A stretch of DNA of 64,000 bases from positions 17,909,211 to 17,973,210 of the forward strand of contig OY821741.1 in NCBI GenBank assembly GCA_963682055.1, given 5' to 3'. The notes below the pieces were generated by a model that worked only from the letters and a program-made list of their open reading frames with translations, was not told the DNA's origin and did no database searches. The position numbers and the translations under genes are program-made. The first letter of the stretch is position 1, and the number at the start of each line of letters is the position of its first letter. Below, one piece after another: positions 1-10,437 of this stretch. This stretch comes from Primula veris (lineage: Eukaryota > Streptophyta > Magnoliopsida > Ericales > Primulaceae).

Positions 1-188
1 AAAGGAGCAGAGTTCTCAGCTCGGCTTGAGGTGATAAGAGTTGTTGGTGCTCATACGACCAATTTCGATTCTCTTCTTCCTCATGAGCTTTTGGAGGGTG
101 AGGAATCATAGGAGGATACGGCGACGGATGACGAAGAGATTGTGCTAGGTCAAGTACCGTCGTGCTCCTCATGTGATAGCTCTTCTTA
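1..188 (+). pseudogene. C-terminal tail of Tat antisense ORF
   Basis: Frame 1 from base 1 matches the C-terminus of the antisense protein at 42010-42642: shared GAEFSARL, VGAHTTNFD, DTATDDEE and PSCSSC blocks, ending at a stop near 187-189. An in-frame TAG at 109-111 interrupts this copy, so it is probably dead or shortened. It runs opposite to the retrotransposon that carries it and converges with the integrase end at 1551. The rest of the gene lies before the window. Confidence 0.8.
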
Positions 189-447
189 GGCTAGTTTCTT
201 CTTTATTCTTCCGAGTATTGTTGCCTCCGTAATGCGGGCTAGTATCATTTGCTTTGTTTCTTTATTCATGTATTGGATCTTGTCATTGTCGTGCTGGTAT
301 TTCATTTATTGGATTGATTTTCCTTTGTTGTTTTCTTCGTTTGGTACTTTGTCGCCTCCGTAATGCGAGCTTGAACTATTCAATACTTTTCTTTTTTTTT
401 CTTGTACTTATACATGCCTGCTGTTCGTCGAAGGACTTGTTCGGGAC
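189..447 (+). other. Conserved 3' flank of the antisense ORF
   Basis: Between the antisense stop and the repeat array. It contains two copies of a GCCTCCGTAATGCG motif (221-240 and about 351-370), the second preceded by TTCGTTTGGTACTTT. The same two motifs in the same order occur on the minus strand behind the antisense ORF of the other Tat element (41825-41975). This block is therefore conserved between copies whose neighbouring arrays are unrelated. It is probably the 3' untranslated or 3'-end-processing region of the antisense transcript. Confidence 0.6.
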
Positions 448-1460
448 TTGAACCCTGGTGCCTCCTGTTCGTTGGAGGACTTGTGTTATACATGCCTCCG
501 GTTCGTTGGAGGACTTGTGGGCCTCTTAGACATGCCTTCTGTTCGTCGAAGGACTTGTTCGGGAATTAAACCCTGTTGCCTCCGGTTCGTTAGAGGACTT
601 GTGTTATACATGCCTTCGGTTCGTTGGAGGACTTGTGGGCCTCTTAGACATGCCTTCTGTTCGTCGAAGGACTTGGTCGGGACTTAAACCCTGTTGCCTT
701 CGGTTCGTTGGAGGACTTTGGCACTTTCTTAGACATGCCTTGTGACTTTTCTTGGACATTTTCTTAGACGTGCCTTCAGTTCGTCGAAGGACTTGTTAGG
801 GACTTAAACGCTGTTGCCTCCGGTTCGTTGGAGGACTTTGGCACTTTCTTAGACATGGCTTGTGACTTTTCTTGGACATTTTCTTAGACGTGCCTTCAGT
901 TCGTCGAAGGACTTGTTAGGGACTTAAACCCTGTTGCCTCCGGTTCGTTGGAGGACTTTGGCACTTTCTTAGACATGCCTTGTGACTTTTCTTGGACATT
1001 TTCTTAGACGTGCCTTCAGTTCGTCGAAGGACTTGTTAGGGACTTAAACCCTGTTGCCTCCGGTTCGTTGGAGGACTTTGGCACTTTCTTAGACATGCCT
1101 TGTGACTTTTCTTGGACATTTTCTTAGACGTGCCTTAAGTTCGTCGAAGGACTTGTTATGGACTTAAACCCTGTTGCCTCCGGTTCGTTGGAGGACTTTG
1201 GCAATTTCTTAGGCATGCCTTGTGACTTTCCTTGGACATTTACTTAGACGTACCTTCAGTTCGTCGAAGGACTTGTTCGGGACTTAAACCCTGTTGCCCC
1301 CGGTTCGTTGGAGGACTTTTTGGTATACATGCCTCCTGTTCGTTGGAGGACTTGTTCTTAGACATGCCTCCGGTTCGTTGGAGGACTTTTTCTTAGACAT
1401 GCCTCCGGTTCGTTGGAGGACTTTTTGGTATACATGCCTCCGGTTCGTTGGAGGACTTTT
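448..1460. repeat. Tandem array with hairpin units in Tat 3' region
   Basis: The central part (about 701-1300) repeats with a period of exactly 120 bp, about five copies. The edges are simpler units of about 45-100 bp. Each unit carries short inverted repeats of 5-bp stem and 8-nt loop in two main forms: CCTCC(N8)GGAGG and CCTTC(N8)GAAGG. Both arms differ between the two forms, so pairing is kept; a few units are imperfect. The array lies between the stop of sense pol (1551, minus strand) and the stop of the antisense ORF (about 188, plus strand). Confidence 0.9.
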
Positions 1461-1475
1461 TCTCAGACAATGTAA

Positions 1476-1505
1476 CAAATCATTTTATTTATTCAAATAA
1501 AATTT
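1476..1505. promoter_or_regulatory. AATAAA-rich segment, possible poly(A) signal
   Basis: AT-rich segment just past the integrase stop, with AATAAA on both strands. Read along the element, TAAATAAAA followed by a TTT-rich stretch and TGTCT is shared with 41050-41080 of the other Tat element, directly before its array. A pol mRNA 3' end here is plausible. Confidence 0.45.
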
Positions 1506-1550
1506 ATTACAAGGGAAGAGGTAAAGTATTACCTGTAGTGTTAGACTAGT

Positions 1551-3785
1551 TTACACGTAGTACTTCTTAAGATTAGCTACATTCCAAGAATTCTTCTCTC
1601 CTCGGCAATTGTCGAATAGAACGCTTTTGATCTTGTAAGACACCGGGCTTGTTGTTTTGACGATTTCATATGGGCCTTCCCAGTTGGGGCTCAGATTGCC
1701 ATGTATCTCATTTCTGGTATAGGCCGTTACTCGTCGTAGCACCAGTTCTCCTACTATGAATTCTTTGGACCCTTTCACCCTCTTGTCATAAGTTTGCTTG
1801 ACGCTTTGTTGGTATTTTGCTAGGGTAAGGGCTGCTATCTCATGTTTTTCGTCTAACATGTCAAGTTCTTCCCTCATTCGTTCTTCATTACTCCCATGTT
1901 CGACTAACGTTGTTCGGAATGTGGGTAGGCCGATTTCCGTTGGTATGACGGCTTCGACGCCGTATGCTAGGCTGAAGGAGGTTTCCTTTGTGCCCGTCTT
2001 TGGCGTGGTTCGGCAGGACCATAAGACGTTGAGTAGCCTCTCGGGCCATCTCCCCTTTGCTTGTTCTAAGGTTGTCTTAATACCATCTAGGATAGTTCGG
2101 TTTGATACATCGGCTTGTCCGTTACCCTGTGGGTAAGTTGGAGTCGAATAGAATTTTCGGATACCGAGCTCTTCGTACCAAAGCTGTAGCTTGGCGTCCT
2201 TGAACTGGGTGCTGTTGTCTGTGACAATGACATATGGTATACCGAACCTGGTGATGATATGCTCCCAAATGAACTGTTTAACGTTGCTGGCTTTGATTTC
2301 TCGGAGAGGTTTAGCTTCGACCCATTTGGTGAAATAATCCGTCGCAACGATCAAATGTTCAACACTGCCGAGTGCTTTGGGAAGCTTCCCGACTAAGTCA
2401 ATTGTCCATTGTGCAAATGGCCATGGAGCCGATACCGGGGTCATCATAGATGATGGGAGCCTAGGTATTTTGGGGAATCGTTGGCACTTGTCGCATCTTT
2501 GGATGTACACGCCGGCATCTCTTTTGATATACGGCCACCAGTATCCCTGAGTGATTGTCTTGTTAGCGAGTGACCTTCCTTTGATGTGTGCCCCGCATGA
2601 TACTTCGTGGATCTCTTCTAAGACTTGTTGTTGCTGCTCGGTGCGGACGCACAACAGGTGTGGTCCTCGGTAACTTGACTTGTATAGTTTGTCCTCTTCG
2701 AATAGCCGGAACATGGGAGCCTTTCTTGTGATCTTCAGCGCTTTTATTTTGTCTGCCGGGAGCATCCCGTTTTGCAGATATTGAATCATTTCGTCTATCC
2801 ACCCTAGCGCGTATTGTATTGATGTTACTCGGTCTACCCTTCTGGTAATGTTCGGTGTTTCCAGAAGTTCCACTGTGATTGACCGAGTGTTAGATAATGT
2901 TAGTGTTGTACCTAGGGTTGCCAGTGCGTCGGCATGGGCGTTTTCTGTGCGGTTGACTCGTATTAACTCGCACTTCTCAAAGGTGGCCATTAGGCTTTGG
3001 ACTTTTGCTTGGTAGAGGATCCTCCGATCGTCTTTGGCTTGATATTCGCCGATGGCTTGATTGACGATCAGCATGGAGTCGGAGCTAGAAGTTAAGTGGG
3101 AGCACCCCAGGGACCGTGCAATGAGCATGTAGTTTATCATGGCTTCGTACTCGGCCTCATTGTTAGTCGCTCGGAAGCCCAGTTTTATGCTTTTTTCGAT
3201 AATCGCGCCCTTACTAGACTTGAGGACGATTCCTGCTCTTGATCCGTCTTGGGTGGCTGAGCCATCGACATGCATTTGCCAGTGTGATTGCGGTGCTATG
3301 GTTGTTGGTTCGCCGGGTCCTTCTGTGAACTCTGCTACGATGTCGGCCAAGACTTGTCCCTTTATGGCATGTCGGGGTGCGAATTCGATATGAAATTGGG
3401 ATAGCTCGACCCCCCATGCCTCAACCCGACCGCTTATGTCCGTCCGTCGAAGGGACTCCTTGATGTGGAACTTCATGTAAACTTGGACCTGGTGAGCTAT
3501 GAAGTAGTGTGGCAATTTTCTGGTAGCAACAACCAATGCCAGGCATAACTTCTCCAACGGTAAATAGCGTGTTTCGGCTTCCACCAGAGTTTTGCTGATG
3601 AAGTAGATCGGGAATTGTTCTCGACCTTCCTCTCTTAGGATGACTACGCTCACAGCTGTAGTGGAAACTGCTAAATAATATGCCAGAATATCTCCTTTGT
3701 TCGGCCATACTAGCAGTGGCAGCGTCCTTAGATATTCCTTTAGATTGTTGAAGAAAGCTTCACACTCCGGGTCCCACACGAATTT
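1551..3785 (-). CDS. Tat pol: RNase H, archaeal-type RNase H and integrase
   Basis: An open frame of about 742 residues covering the second half of pol. Residues about 1-150 are gypsy RNase H. About 165-300 are a second RNase H with HVDGS, NNEAEYEA, SSDSM and NAHADALA, which supply the four acidic residues. About 390-450 are an integrase zinc finger (HEVSCGAH then CDKCQ). About 460-620 are the integrase core with TIDLVG and VTDNSTQF. The tail carries the VGELVLRR module. The third catalytic position, normally Glu, reads Asp (GQADVSN). The frame is cut from RT by an in-frame TAA at 3786-3788, where the sister element has an Arg codon. Probably expressed only as part of a defunct polyprotein. 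Confidence 0.88.
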   Translation of the reverse strand, partial: KFVWDPECEAFFNNLKEYLRTLPLLVWPNKGDILAYYLAVSTTAVSVVILREEGREQFPIYFISKTLVEAETRYLPLEKLCLALVVATRKLPHYFIAHQVQVYMKFHIKESLRRTDISGRVEAWGVELSQFHIEFAPRHAIKGQVLADIVAEFTEGPGEPTTIAPQSHWQMHVDGSATQDGSRAGIVLKSSKGAIIEKSIKLGFRATNNEAEYEAMINYMLIARSLGCSHLTSSSDSMLIVNQAIGEYQAKDDRRILYQAKVQSLMATFEKCELIRVNRTENAHADALATLGTTLTLSNTRSITVELLETPNITRRVDRVTSIQYALGWIDEMIQYLQNGMLPADKIKALKITRKAPMFRLFEEDKLYKSSYRGPHLLCVRTEQQQQVLEEIHEVSCGAHIKGRSLANKTITQGYWWPYIKRDAGVYIQRCDKCQRFPKIPRLPSSMMTPVSAPWPFAQWTIDLVGKLPKALGSVEHLIVATDYFTKWVEAKPLREIKASNVKQFIWEHIITRFGIPYVIVTDNSTQFKDAKLQLWYEELGIRKFYSTPTYPQGNGQADVSNRTILDGIKTTLEQAKGRWPERLLNVLWSCRTTPKTGTKETSFSLAYGVEAVIPTEIGLPTFRTTLVEHGSNEERMREELDMLDEKHEIAALTLAKYQQSVKQTYDKRVKGSKEFIVGELVLRRVTAYTRNEIHGNLSPNWEGPYEIVKTTSPVSYKIKSVLFDNCRGEKNSWNVANLKKYYV

Positions 3786-4777
3786 TTAATCCTTTTTGAG
3801 TGATTCAAAAACGGTCGTCCCTTGTCGGTGGATCGACTGATAAACCTGCTCAGTGCGGCCATCATTCCCGTGAGCTCCTGCACCTGCTTCTTGTTTTTGG
3901 GTGCTGCTAGGTTTTGCAGAGCTGTTATCTGGTCATGATTGGCTTCTATTCCTCTGTGGCTGACCATGTGTCCTAAAAATTTTCCCTTGCTGATGTCGAA
4001 CGCGCACTTGGTTGCGTTGAGCTTCAGTTTGTGCTCGCCCAATGTTTTAGAAGACGTCTTTGATGTCTTGGAGGTGAGATGTGGGCCTTTCGCTTTTCAC
4101 GACCATGTCATCTATGTAGACCTCCATTGTTATCCCAATATGCTTTTGGCATACGTTTGTTATCATCCTTTGGTATGTTGCTCCTGCATTGCGTAGGCCG
4201 AATGGCATTACCGTATAGCAATAGTTTTCCAAAGACGATATGAACGAGGTCTTTTCTTGATCCTCGTGGCGAGTGGGATTTGGTGATACCCCGAGTATGC
4301 ATCGAGGAAGGTCATCCGTTCTGCTCCTGCTGTTGCGTCCACCAATTGATCAATCCTTGGAAGTGGGAATGGGTCCCTCGGGCAAGCTTTGTTTAGGTTG
4401 GTGAAGTCTATGCAAACCCTTTCCTTTCCGTTCTTCTTGGGGACGACAATGGGATTGGATAGCCACTTCGGGTAGAACACTTCCCTTATAGCTCCGGCTT
4501 CCAACAACTTTCGGATTTCTGCTATTATAGTCGCTCTGTGTTGGACAAATATTTTTCTGCTCCTCTGAGCGATTGGCTTATACTCGGCGTTAACACTCAG
4601 GAGGTGGCATGCTATTTTCGGGTCTAGGCCGGGCATGTATTTAGGGCTCCAGGCGAATTTATCGACGTTATTGAAGAGGAAAGTTTCCAGCTCCTTGGAT
4701 TCCTCTTCGGGAAGGTTTTCGCCAATGAGGAAGTAGTGTTCCTCGTCCATTCCCGGGATACACACTTTCCGGAGCAT
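3786..4777 (-). pseudogene. Tat reverse transcriptase, frameshifted
   Basis: RT in pieces. 4208-4777 has the N-terminal part with EAGAIREV, VCIDFTNLN and FLDAYSGYHQI. 4047-4232 has NYCYTVMPFGLRNAG and the catalytic VYIDDMV. 3740-4042 has the thumb and connection. Compared with the sister copy at 37859-39328, one C is missing around 4270. An insertion plus stop occurs near 4045 (the sister reads through DVFRTLGE). A third lesion is the TAA at 3786. The YIDD active site itself is intact. Confidence 0.85.
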
Positions 4778-5775
4778 CTCTCCTACTTGTTCCTCGACAA
4801 CCCTTTCAGCTCTGGCTATTCGGTCGACCAGATTTTTCGTGCTGGTGGGTTGTTCGACGCGGTAATGTACTCGCAGCGTCTTGAATCCTCTTGATAGCCT
4901 CGGACGGTCTCGATCTCTCCCCTACCATTTGGGTATTTCACCTTCTGGTGGTATGTCGAAGGGATGGCTGGCATGGCGTGAAGCCATGGTCGGCCCAAGA
5001 TCGCATTGTGGCCTGAATTGTCATTGACCACTAAGAAATCCACGGGAACTGATACGGATCCTGTTGTAACACTTAAGACGATCTTTCCCAAAGGTTTAGT
5101 CATCTCTGAGATGAAACCTATCAGTGTGACATCGGTGGGCTGTAGATCTTACAGCCTGAGCTCCATCTTGTCGAAGAGCTCTTTGCACATGATGTCACAA
5201 GAAGCTCCTTGGTCGACAAGCACTCTGCTGACCGTGTTGATGCCGATTTGGAGGAGAAGGTTAATGGCGTCCCCGTGGGGGTATATTACCCCTTCCTCAT
5301 CGTGATCCGAGAAGGAAATTGGCGGGTGTCGTTGCGGTAGGCACTGTCTCTTGGAGGTCGACGCCTGTGATGCCTTGGCTACTTGCCCAAAGTGCGCCAG
5401 TTATCGTTGTTGGGATCGATCCCCTCCAGTGGTCTTGGGCCTTGACAAATGTACGACGTTGATCGTTTTGCCCTGTCGGTTGTCGGCTCCTTCGATGGCT
5501 AGCTGTTTGCCTTTGTTCCCAGCGCCTTTGATGAATTTGTTGAGGTATCCTGCGTCACCCCACAAGTTCATCTTCCACCGGAGATTTCGGCAGTGCTCAG
5601 TGAGGTGGTCATGGTCCTCGTGATAGGCGTAGAAAATCTTGGAGTCTCTTAGATTAGGGGGGGAAGCGAAAGGGTCTGGTCATGAATACCAACTTTCTCT
5701 GCATATATCCTTAAGGATATCTTCGACAGACAGGTTGAAAGTGTATCGCAGCTCGACCGGTTCGAAGTTCCTCCG
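4778..5775 (-). pseudogene. Tat gag C-terminus and aspartic protease, broken
   Basis: The minus strand encodes a retroviral-type protease region: VLVDQGASCDIM at the active site (DQG where most families have DTG or DSG), then TKPLGKIVLSV, VNDNSGHNAILGRPWL and a YHQKVKYP tail. An in-frame TAA follows the DKMELRL block (near 5150). Upstream, 5550-5775 holds the gag C-terminal linker and remains of the zinc-knuckle region. The sister copy at 36514-37599 has the same order in one frame. DQG occurs in both copies, so it is a lineage feature, not damage. Confidence 0.75.
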
Positions 5776-7526
5776 TCATTCCCTTTCTTGGAAACGACCT
5801 TGGTGAGGCGGCTTGATTGGCGTTGGGTACGTGAGCTGGAGTGGTTTATGCTCGGGTTCTCGGGGTCGCTCTACCCTTCCCTGGACCTCGGGACCTTTGT
5901 CCCGTCTGGTCGGTTTGACTGCTTCCCCCTGATTGTTCTTTGCTTTCTTGCGGTCCACCTGTGCTTCTCGGACCGACTCTCTTCTCGGTAGAGTTCGGTT
6001 GAGGAGTCGCATTTCCTCATTTTTATCGGTCAGGTGGGTGCAATAGGCAAGAAGAGCGTCAGTGGTCGGAAAGCTCTTGCCGATGAACTTCCTTCTCGCC
6101 CAATAGCCGCTGGGTGAGTTTATGAAGTTTTGGATGGCGATGTTGTTGTCATACTGCGGAATCTGATTCGCTATGTCTATGAAGCGTATGCAGTAGTCAT
6201 TTAGCCTTTCATTTGGCAGCATCGCCATTTTTAGAAGGGTTTCAATGTTGACATTCTTCTTCCGATGAGCAGCATATCGGGTAGAGTAGGCTCGGAGCAG
6301 CTCCGTCCAGCTTCCTATGGATCCCCGTGGTAGGTTATGATACCATGTCGATGCTTCTTGGCCCAAGCTGTTCTTGAAAAACTTGCACATCAGTGCGGTG
6401 TCATCGCTCCATAGCTCCATCCTGGTCTTGTAGTGCCTCAGATGGTGTATTGGGCAGCTTTTCCCGTCATAGAGTCTGAACTCTGGGATGACAAACCCCA
6501 CTGGGTTTTGGTACCGTGTTATCTGTTCGGTACACGGTGTTTCTTGGCAAACGTCCCAAGCTTGTTGGAACGCTTCATCCTGTGTTTATTATTGGGGGGT
6601 GTATCCTCCCCCATAGTTGGGTGGTGGGTAGTATTCGACCACGACCCTGTTGTCGGTGTTTCTCCCATGGTTCATGTTTGTGTCGAGGACAGGTCCCATA
6701 TGAGGGCCGTGGTGGCCGAACGTTGGCGGGGTCGTTCTTGGGATATTTTCCCCTTGCTGGGGTATCCTTGTATCCTGTTGTCGGCCTGCCACTTCCATGG
6801 CGGCTCTATAAGTGGAATCTTCCACTTCGTTTCTTGGGTCTTTATTGGCGGTATGGTGATACCTACTGCTGCCATTGCAGACATGCATGCTACCAGCTGA
6901 GCTTGAAGCTGGGCATTGGAGCCTTCATCGGTCCTTGCCAATGCGACCGAGTTCCCTGCTTGAGGATCAATGGGTTGGAATTCCACCATGGATGGTGTAA
7001 TTATCCGCGGTGGGAGGATTGATGGTCGGGCCGTGTGTTCTGGTACACGGTCCCTGGGCATGTCGTATTGGTGTGCCGAGATGTTGGAGATATGGTGTTG
7101 GTCTCTCCTTGTCTCCTTGCCCTGGTTGGTATCGTTTGTTTGAAAAAGAACCCGATGTGAACTGGAGTTGAACCAGGCTATTGGCAAATGTACCCTTGAG
7201 CTTGGTCATGCGTTTGTTGCGAGTGCCTCATTGCTGAAGCGACGACTTCTGGGTAAGCGTCTTCTTGCGTGCCTTGTCGCGGACAGCGCTCTTTCTTCTT
7301 CCGAGTCCGTAGGGTTCTCGTCGATGAGTCCATCGATTTGAAGAGGTTGGTCGGTTGGTTGGTCGGTTTGGATGTTAGAGATGGTCGGTCTACCTCCGAC
7401 CTTGAGTGCCTCGTATTGGTCGCGGATGGCAAGGAGTTCGGCTAACTCGTCTTGGTGGATTGGGACTTCCTGGTTAGTCATTGTGCCTACTTCCTCGGGA
7501 TGGTTTTCTTCATTTGTGTTCACCAT
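5776..7526 (-). pseudogene. Tat gag, in several frames
   Basis: Gag starts at an ATG at 7526, about 60 bases past the primer site, and reads about 106 residues. It continues in another frame (6672-7187) with a Gln/Pro-rich segment. The capsid core lies at 5776-6501, with FVIPEFRLYDG, HLRHYKTRMELW, WYHNLPRGSI, RLNDYCIRFI and YWARRKFIGK. This is the retrotransposon gag fold of Tat/Athila-type elements. At least two frame changes separate the parts. No membrane or signal features were seen. Confidence 0.82.
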
Positions 7527-7583
7527 TGTTGCTCGTCTGATAGAGTATGGGTGTTCGGCTTCGAAACTAGTTAGAAACTAGAT

Positions 7584-7603
7584 GAAGTGTGGAGACGGCG
7601 CCA
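7584..7603 (-). other. Primer binding site, tRNA-Asp type
   Basis: Read on the minus strand, TGGCGCCGTCTCC lies two bases inside the LTR edge. It resembles the complement of the 3' end of plant tRNA-Asp (TGGCGCCGTTGCCGGGGATC). The same site follows the left LTR at 34974. Confidence 0.75.
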
Positions 7604-7605
7604 TT

Positions 7606-8194
7606 TGATAAAGCAATAACTTTGGTCGGTGGCGTTATGCTTTTCAACAATGATATAATAAGTAGATGATATTAAATATTGGACACGTCGTTGGTATTTC
7701 TTATTACTCGGTATTATTCTTGTTCGGATTACAGCTTCTTGTTACCCTTCTGCTCGGTATAATAACTTAATCTTGATCTTTATCTTGATCTTTGTCTTTA
7801 TCTTGATCTTTGGTGCTCGGTCTTTAATCTTGCTCGGATTGCTTTATAGTGAGATAAGCTCTGACAGATTTTTATCTTTTATCTTCTTCTCTCTATATTT
7901 TTCAGACAGATTTCAGGTCTTTCTTTTAGTGGAGTTACTTGGCTATTTATAGGCAATTGTGCCTCATAGGATGTTGACAAATGTCTTCATCTCATGCGTC
8001 ACCTCATGGGCTTTTCCACTGAGTGTCTTTACTAATTGGGCTAAGATAGTTATTGTATAATTGCCCATCCCTAAGTGTGGAAAGTACTTTTATACCATGG
8101 GCTTTAGTATTCAAGCATTGAATGCCTTCTAATAATGTTTGGGTTGATATATACCCGAATAGATATATTCGGGTCTAATTTTTGGGTTCTATCA
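7606..8194 (-). repeat. 5' LTR of minus-strand Tat element
   Basis: 589 bp, TGATAAAG...CTATCA on the plus strand, so TGATAG...TTATCA in element sense. The start TGATAGAAC, the CCCGAAT/CTATTCGG block, the GACATTTGTCAACATCCTA block and the TATA box CCTATAAATAGCC (plus 7944-7951) are shared with the LTRs of the 17-kb element, but overall the two LTRs are clearly different subfamilies. Confidence 0.9.
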
Positions 8195-8540
8195 CTAATT
8201 TTCCAAAATTAGCGGTCCATTTAAGCTTAACGGTTTGTATTCATATGATTTTGGTTTAACAATGCGGGTATTTTCCGATTGCTATTTGGAACTTATCTCA
8301 CATTTCAATCTTCTTAGATCAATGAACTAGAGTGACTAAAAGTCTTAAATGTAATTTCAGAAATCACATTTGGGTGTATCACTACATGATTCCGGGAAAA
8401 TTGGCCGGCAGCAATCATTTTTCTCACAAAGTTGTAGTCTGGAAGAGGGCAGAACTTTGCCCACACTCAAACTTAGATTGCAATAAAACCAACCAAAATG
8501 GTCATATTATTACAGCTGTTCTAAGAAAGACATTTAATTA
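8195..8540. other. Intergenic, no gene recognised
   Basis: The first 18 bases form a perfect inverted repeat, CTAATTTT-CC-AAAATTAG (8195-8212), directly at the LTR edge. Nothing else was recognised. Confidence 0.4.
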
Positions 8541-8661
8541 AGTACTCAAACACCGGTTTCTTTTATTGGTATTACAATCTTTGGAGAATGCAAGAACTTA
8601 GACATGATAATGAAAAACAACATGACGTGGAAGAATTCAAAATGAAAATTAAGTTACATTA

Positions 8662-9033
8662 TTAAGCAGGAGTAGCTTTAGCCTTGGCTTGCATCATCTT
8701 AGCAGCCTCCACAAGCTTATCCGTTGGCAGGATCGCACTCTCCACAACTTGATGATTGAGAAACTTCTCAGCCCATTTTGCCAAATTTGGTGTTTTAGAT
8801 TCGTCGTATATCTTAATTCCTTCAATTTTCTCTGCAGCCTTTACTCACCCCAAATTGCTTCCCATAGCTATATCGATGTAACCTACACTATCCCCTCCGA
8901 AAAAGTCTCCGCCTTGGCTGCACTTGACAAAAGCATCCTCTAGCACAGCAAGACCTTCGTCGAGCTTCTCCTTTGCGGCAAGTTTTCCCTCTTCTCCGTT
9001 TGCCATTTGCAATTCTCTCATTGTGGGAAACCA
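8662..9033 (-). pseudogene. Tau-class glutathione S-transferase exon 2, pseudogene
   Basis: 124 codons from an acceptor-like ...CTGCAG to a TAA at 8662-8664. The frame is collinear with exon 2 of the GST gene at 56626-57954: it opens with a WF..MRE block and keeps [36 protein letters not shown] and [19 protein letters not shown] at 8845-8847 replaces the conserved Trp after the GSxLG motif. No matching exon 1 was seen up to 10.5 kb, where a LINE fragment takes over. Homology extends past the stop (about 8550-8660 resembles 56525-56625), so this is a segmental duplicate, not a processed copy. Confidence 0.85.
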
Positions 9034-9643
9034 CTGCAGTCATTTGAACAACATTGCTCGTTAAGAGACATAATTGATGCAAAATAAGGAATCACAATCA
9101 GTATTGGTATTATCATTTCTGGTTGTAGCATGCGTTAATTAATACCTTCATTAAACAGTAATTGTCATATATGATCACCGCATAAAAATATACGTGTAAC
9201 CACTAGAAGAGATGTCATGATAGAAAGAGAAACAACGTTGCTATCCTAATACTAAAGTGAATATCTTTAAATATAACAACAATGTAGCAACATAATCTGT
9301 CGACGTTCTACTGTTATTTTGTTTCTAAATTTAGCGACACTCGCTTTATCTGATGCATTTAAATTTTTCATTGCCTATATACGCCATAGTCTCAAAAACA
9401 AAAATAAAACAAAATTGAAGTGTTAAATAATAAAAACTTATGCAGTCTTGTGATCTTAATAGAACTTGAGGGACTAAAACTGTGATTATCGCGATACACC
9501 TCTTCCAACTCTTCACATGGTCCAAACATTTCAGATGCATGCCAAATTTTTAGAGATAGAGAGAGAGAGGCGCCATTTCTTCCTCCGCCTTCCTTCTATT
9601 AATTGTGTTCATGTCGAATCTTACATACGGTAGCCCTCTCCAG
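9034..9643. other. GST pseudogene intron remnant, no gene seen
   Basis: AT-rich sequence upstream (minus sense) of the GST exon copy; presumably intron or flank. A GA-rich run (gagagagag) occurs near 9555. No exon 1 was recognised. Confidence 0.35.
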
Positions 9644-10315
9644 TTAAATAATACTATTCAACTTTGGTGGGAAATCAGTGATGTTGTCTGAAATCTTCAG
9701 ATCTACCATGCACCCAATATTTGCAAGGAAATCAGCACCAGAGTTTTCTTCTCTTTCTACAAAGCAGATCTGATAAGTACCTCTGTTGAATAAATCTTTA
9801 ATTTCGTTAATAATATGTCTGATTTTCCAGGGACCTTGTTGATTGTTGTTTAAAATATTGATCAAAATTAGAGAGTCACTTTCAATAATTAGATCACTGT
9901 AATTAGCTGTTTTTAACCCCATTAGAATCGCTAGAGATTCAGCATCAATACTTGAATTACTCATACTAGGAGAATAATAACTTTTAGCAAAGTTACCATT
10001 AGAGTCTCTGATTAGTTCTCCTGTACCACTAGAATTAGTGGTACCTTCGAAACATCCATTAGTGTTTAATGTTATATAGCTGGTAGGTGGATTTACCCAT
10101 TTGACTAATTTTACCTTATTAACTCTTTCTACATGCTTTAGCAGGTGCAAGTCACAACAATTCCAGTGAATAGAAAACATTTTATCCTTCCAATAGTGCA
10201 GTAAAATAAGATTAATAATATACTGCAGGGACATATTCTGGTTATATAAAGACAAGTGGGGCTCAAAGAAGAGGGCTCTCCCCCACTCAACAATAATAGA
10301 TCTCAATTTCACCAC
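9644..10315 (-). pseudogene. LINE-type RNase H domain (RVT_3-like) fragment
   Basis: An open frame of 223 residues. From about residue 75 it has the plant LINE-type RNase H pattern: KLVKWVNPPTSYITLNTNGC, then GTGELIRDSNGNF, IDAESLAILMGL, IIESDSL and a C-terminal GADFLA. Of the four catalytic acids, the Glu and the two later Asp are present, but the first reads Asn (LNTNG where LNTDG is usual). No reverse transcriptase was found upstream. Best read as the 3' end of a truncated L1-type LINE; a small host RNase H-like gene is a weaker option. Confidence 0.65.
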
Positions 10316-10437
10316 ACTCTATACAAATACACTCAAGATAATAGAGATAATTAAGATATACACATATATACCATGAATACTTAAGAAATATACATAAGAA
10401 GGAGGGATATCTAGCTTACAAAGAATGATTCGTGACA

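Larger units (their letters stand above)
1..8194 (-). mobile_element. Ty3/gypsy Tat-lineage retrotransposon, truncated by window start
   Basis: A minus-strand LTR retrotransposon. Reading down from 8194: LTR, tRNA-Asp-type primer site, gag, protease, reverse transcriptase, RNase H, a second (archaeal-type) RNase H, integrase, a tandem-repeat array, then the end of an antisense ORF at the window edge. The second RNase H and the antisense ORF behind pol are marks of the Tat lineage. The 3' LTR lies outside the window. Gag, protease and RT carry several stops and frameshifts, so the copy cannot be autonomous, although RNase H to integrase is one open frame. It is a close relative of the element at 34445-51425, with similar proteins but a different tandem repeat. 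The bases just outside the LTR (8195-8199, ctaat) may be one half of a target duplication. Confidence 0.93.

Noticed and set aside
1284..1500. Frames on both strands across the 448-1460 array
   Set aside because: They are translations of the tandem repeat and have no independent support.
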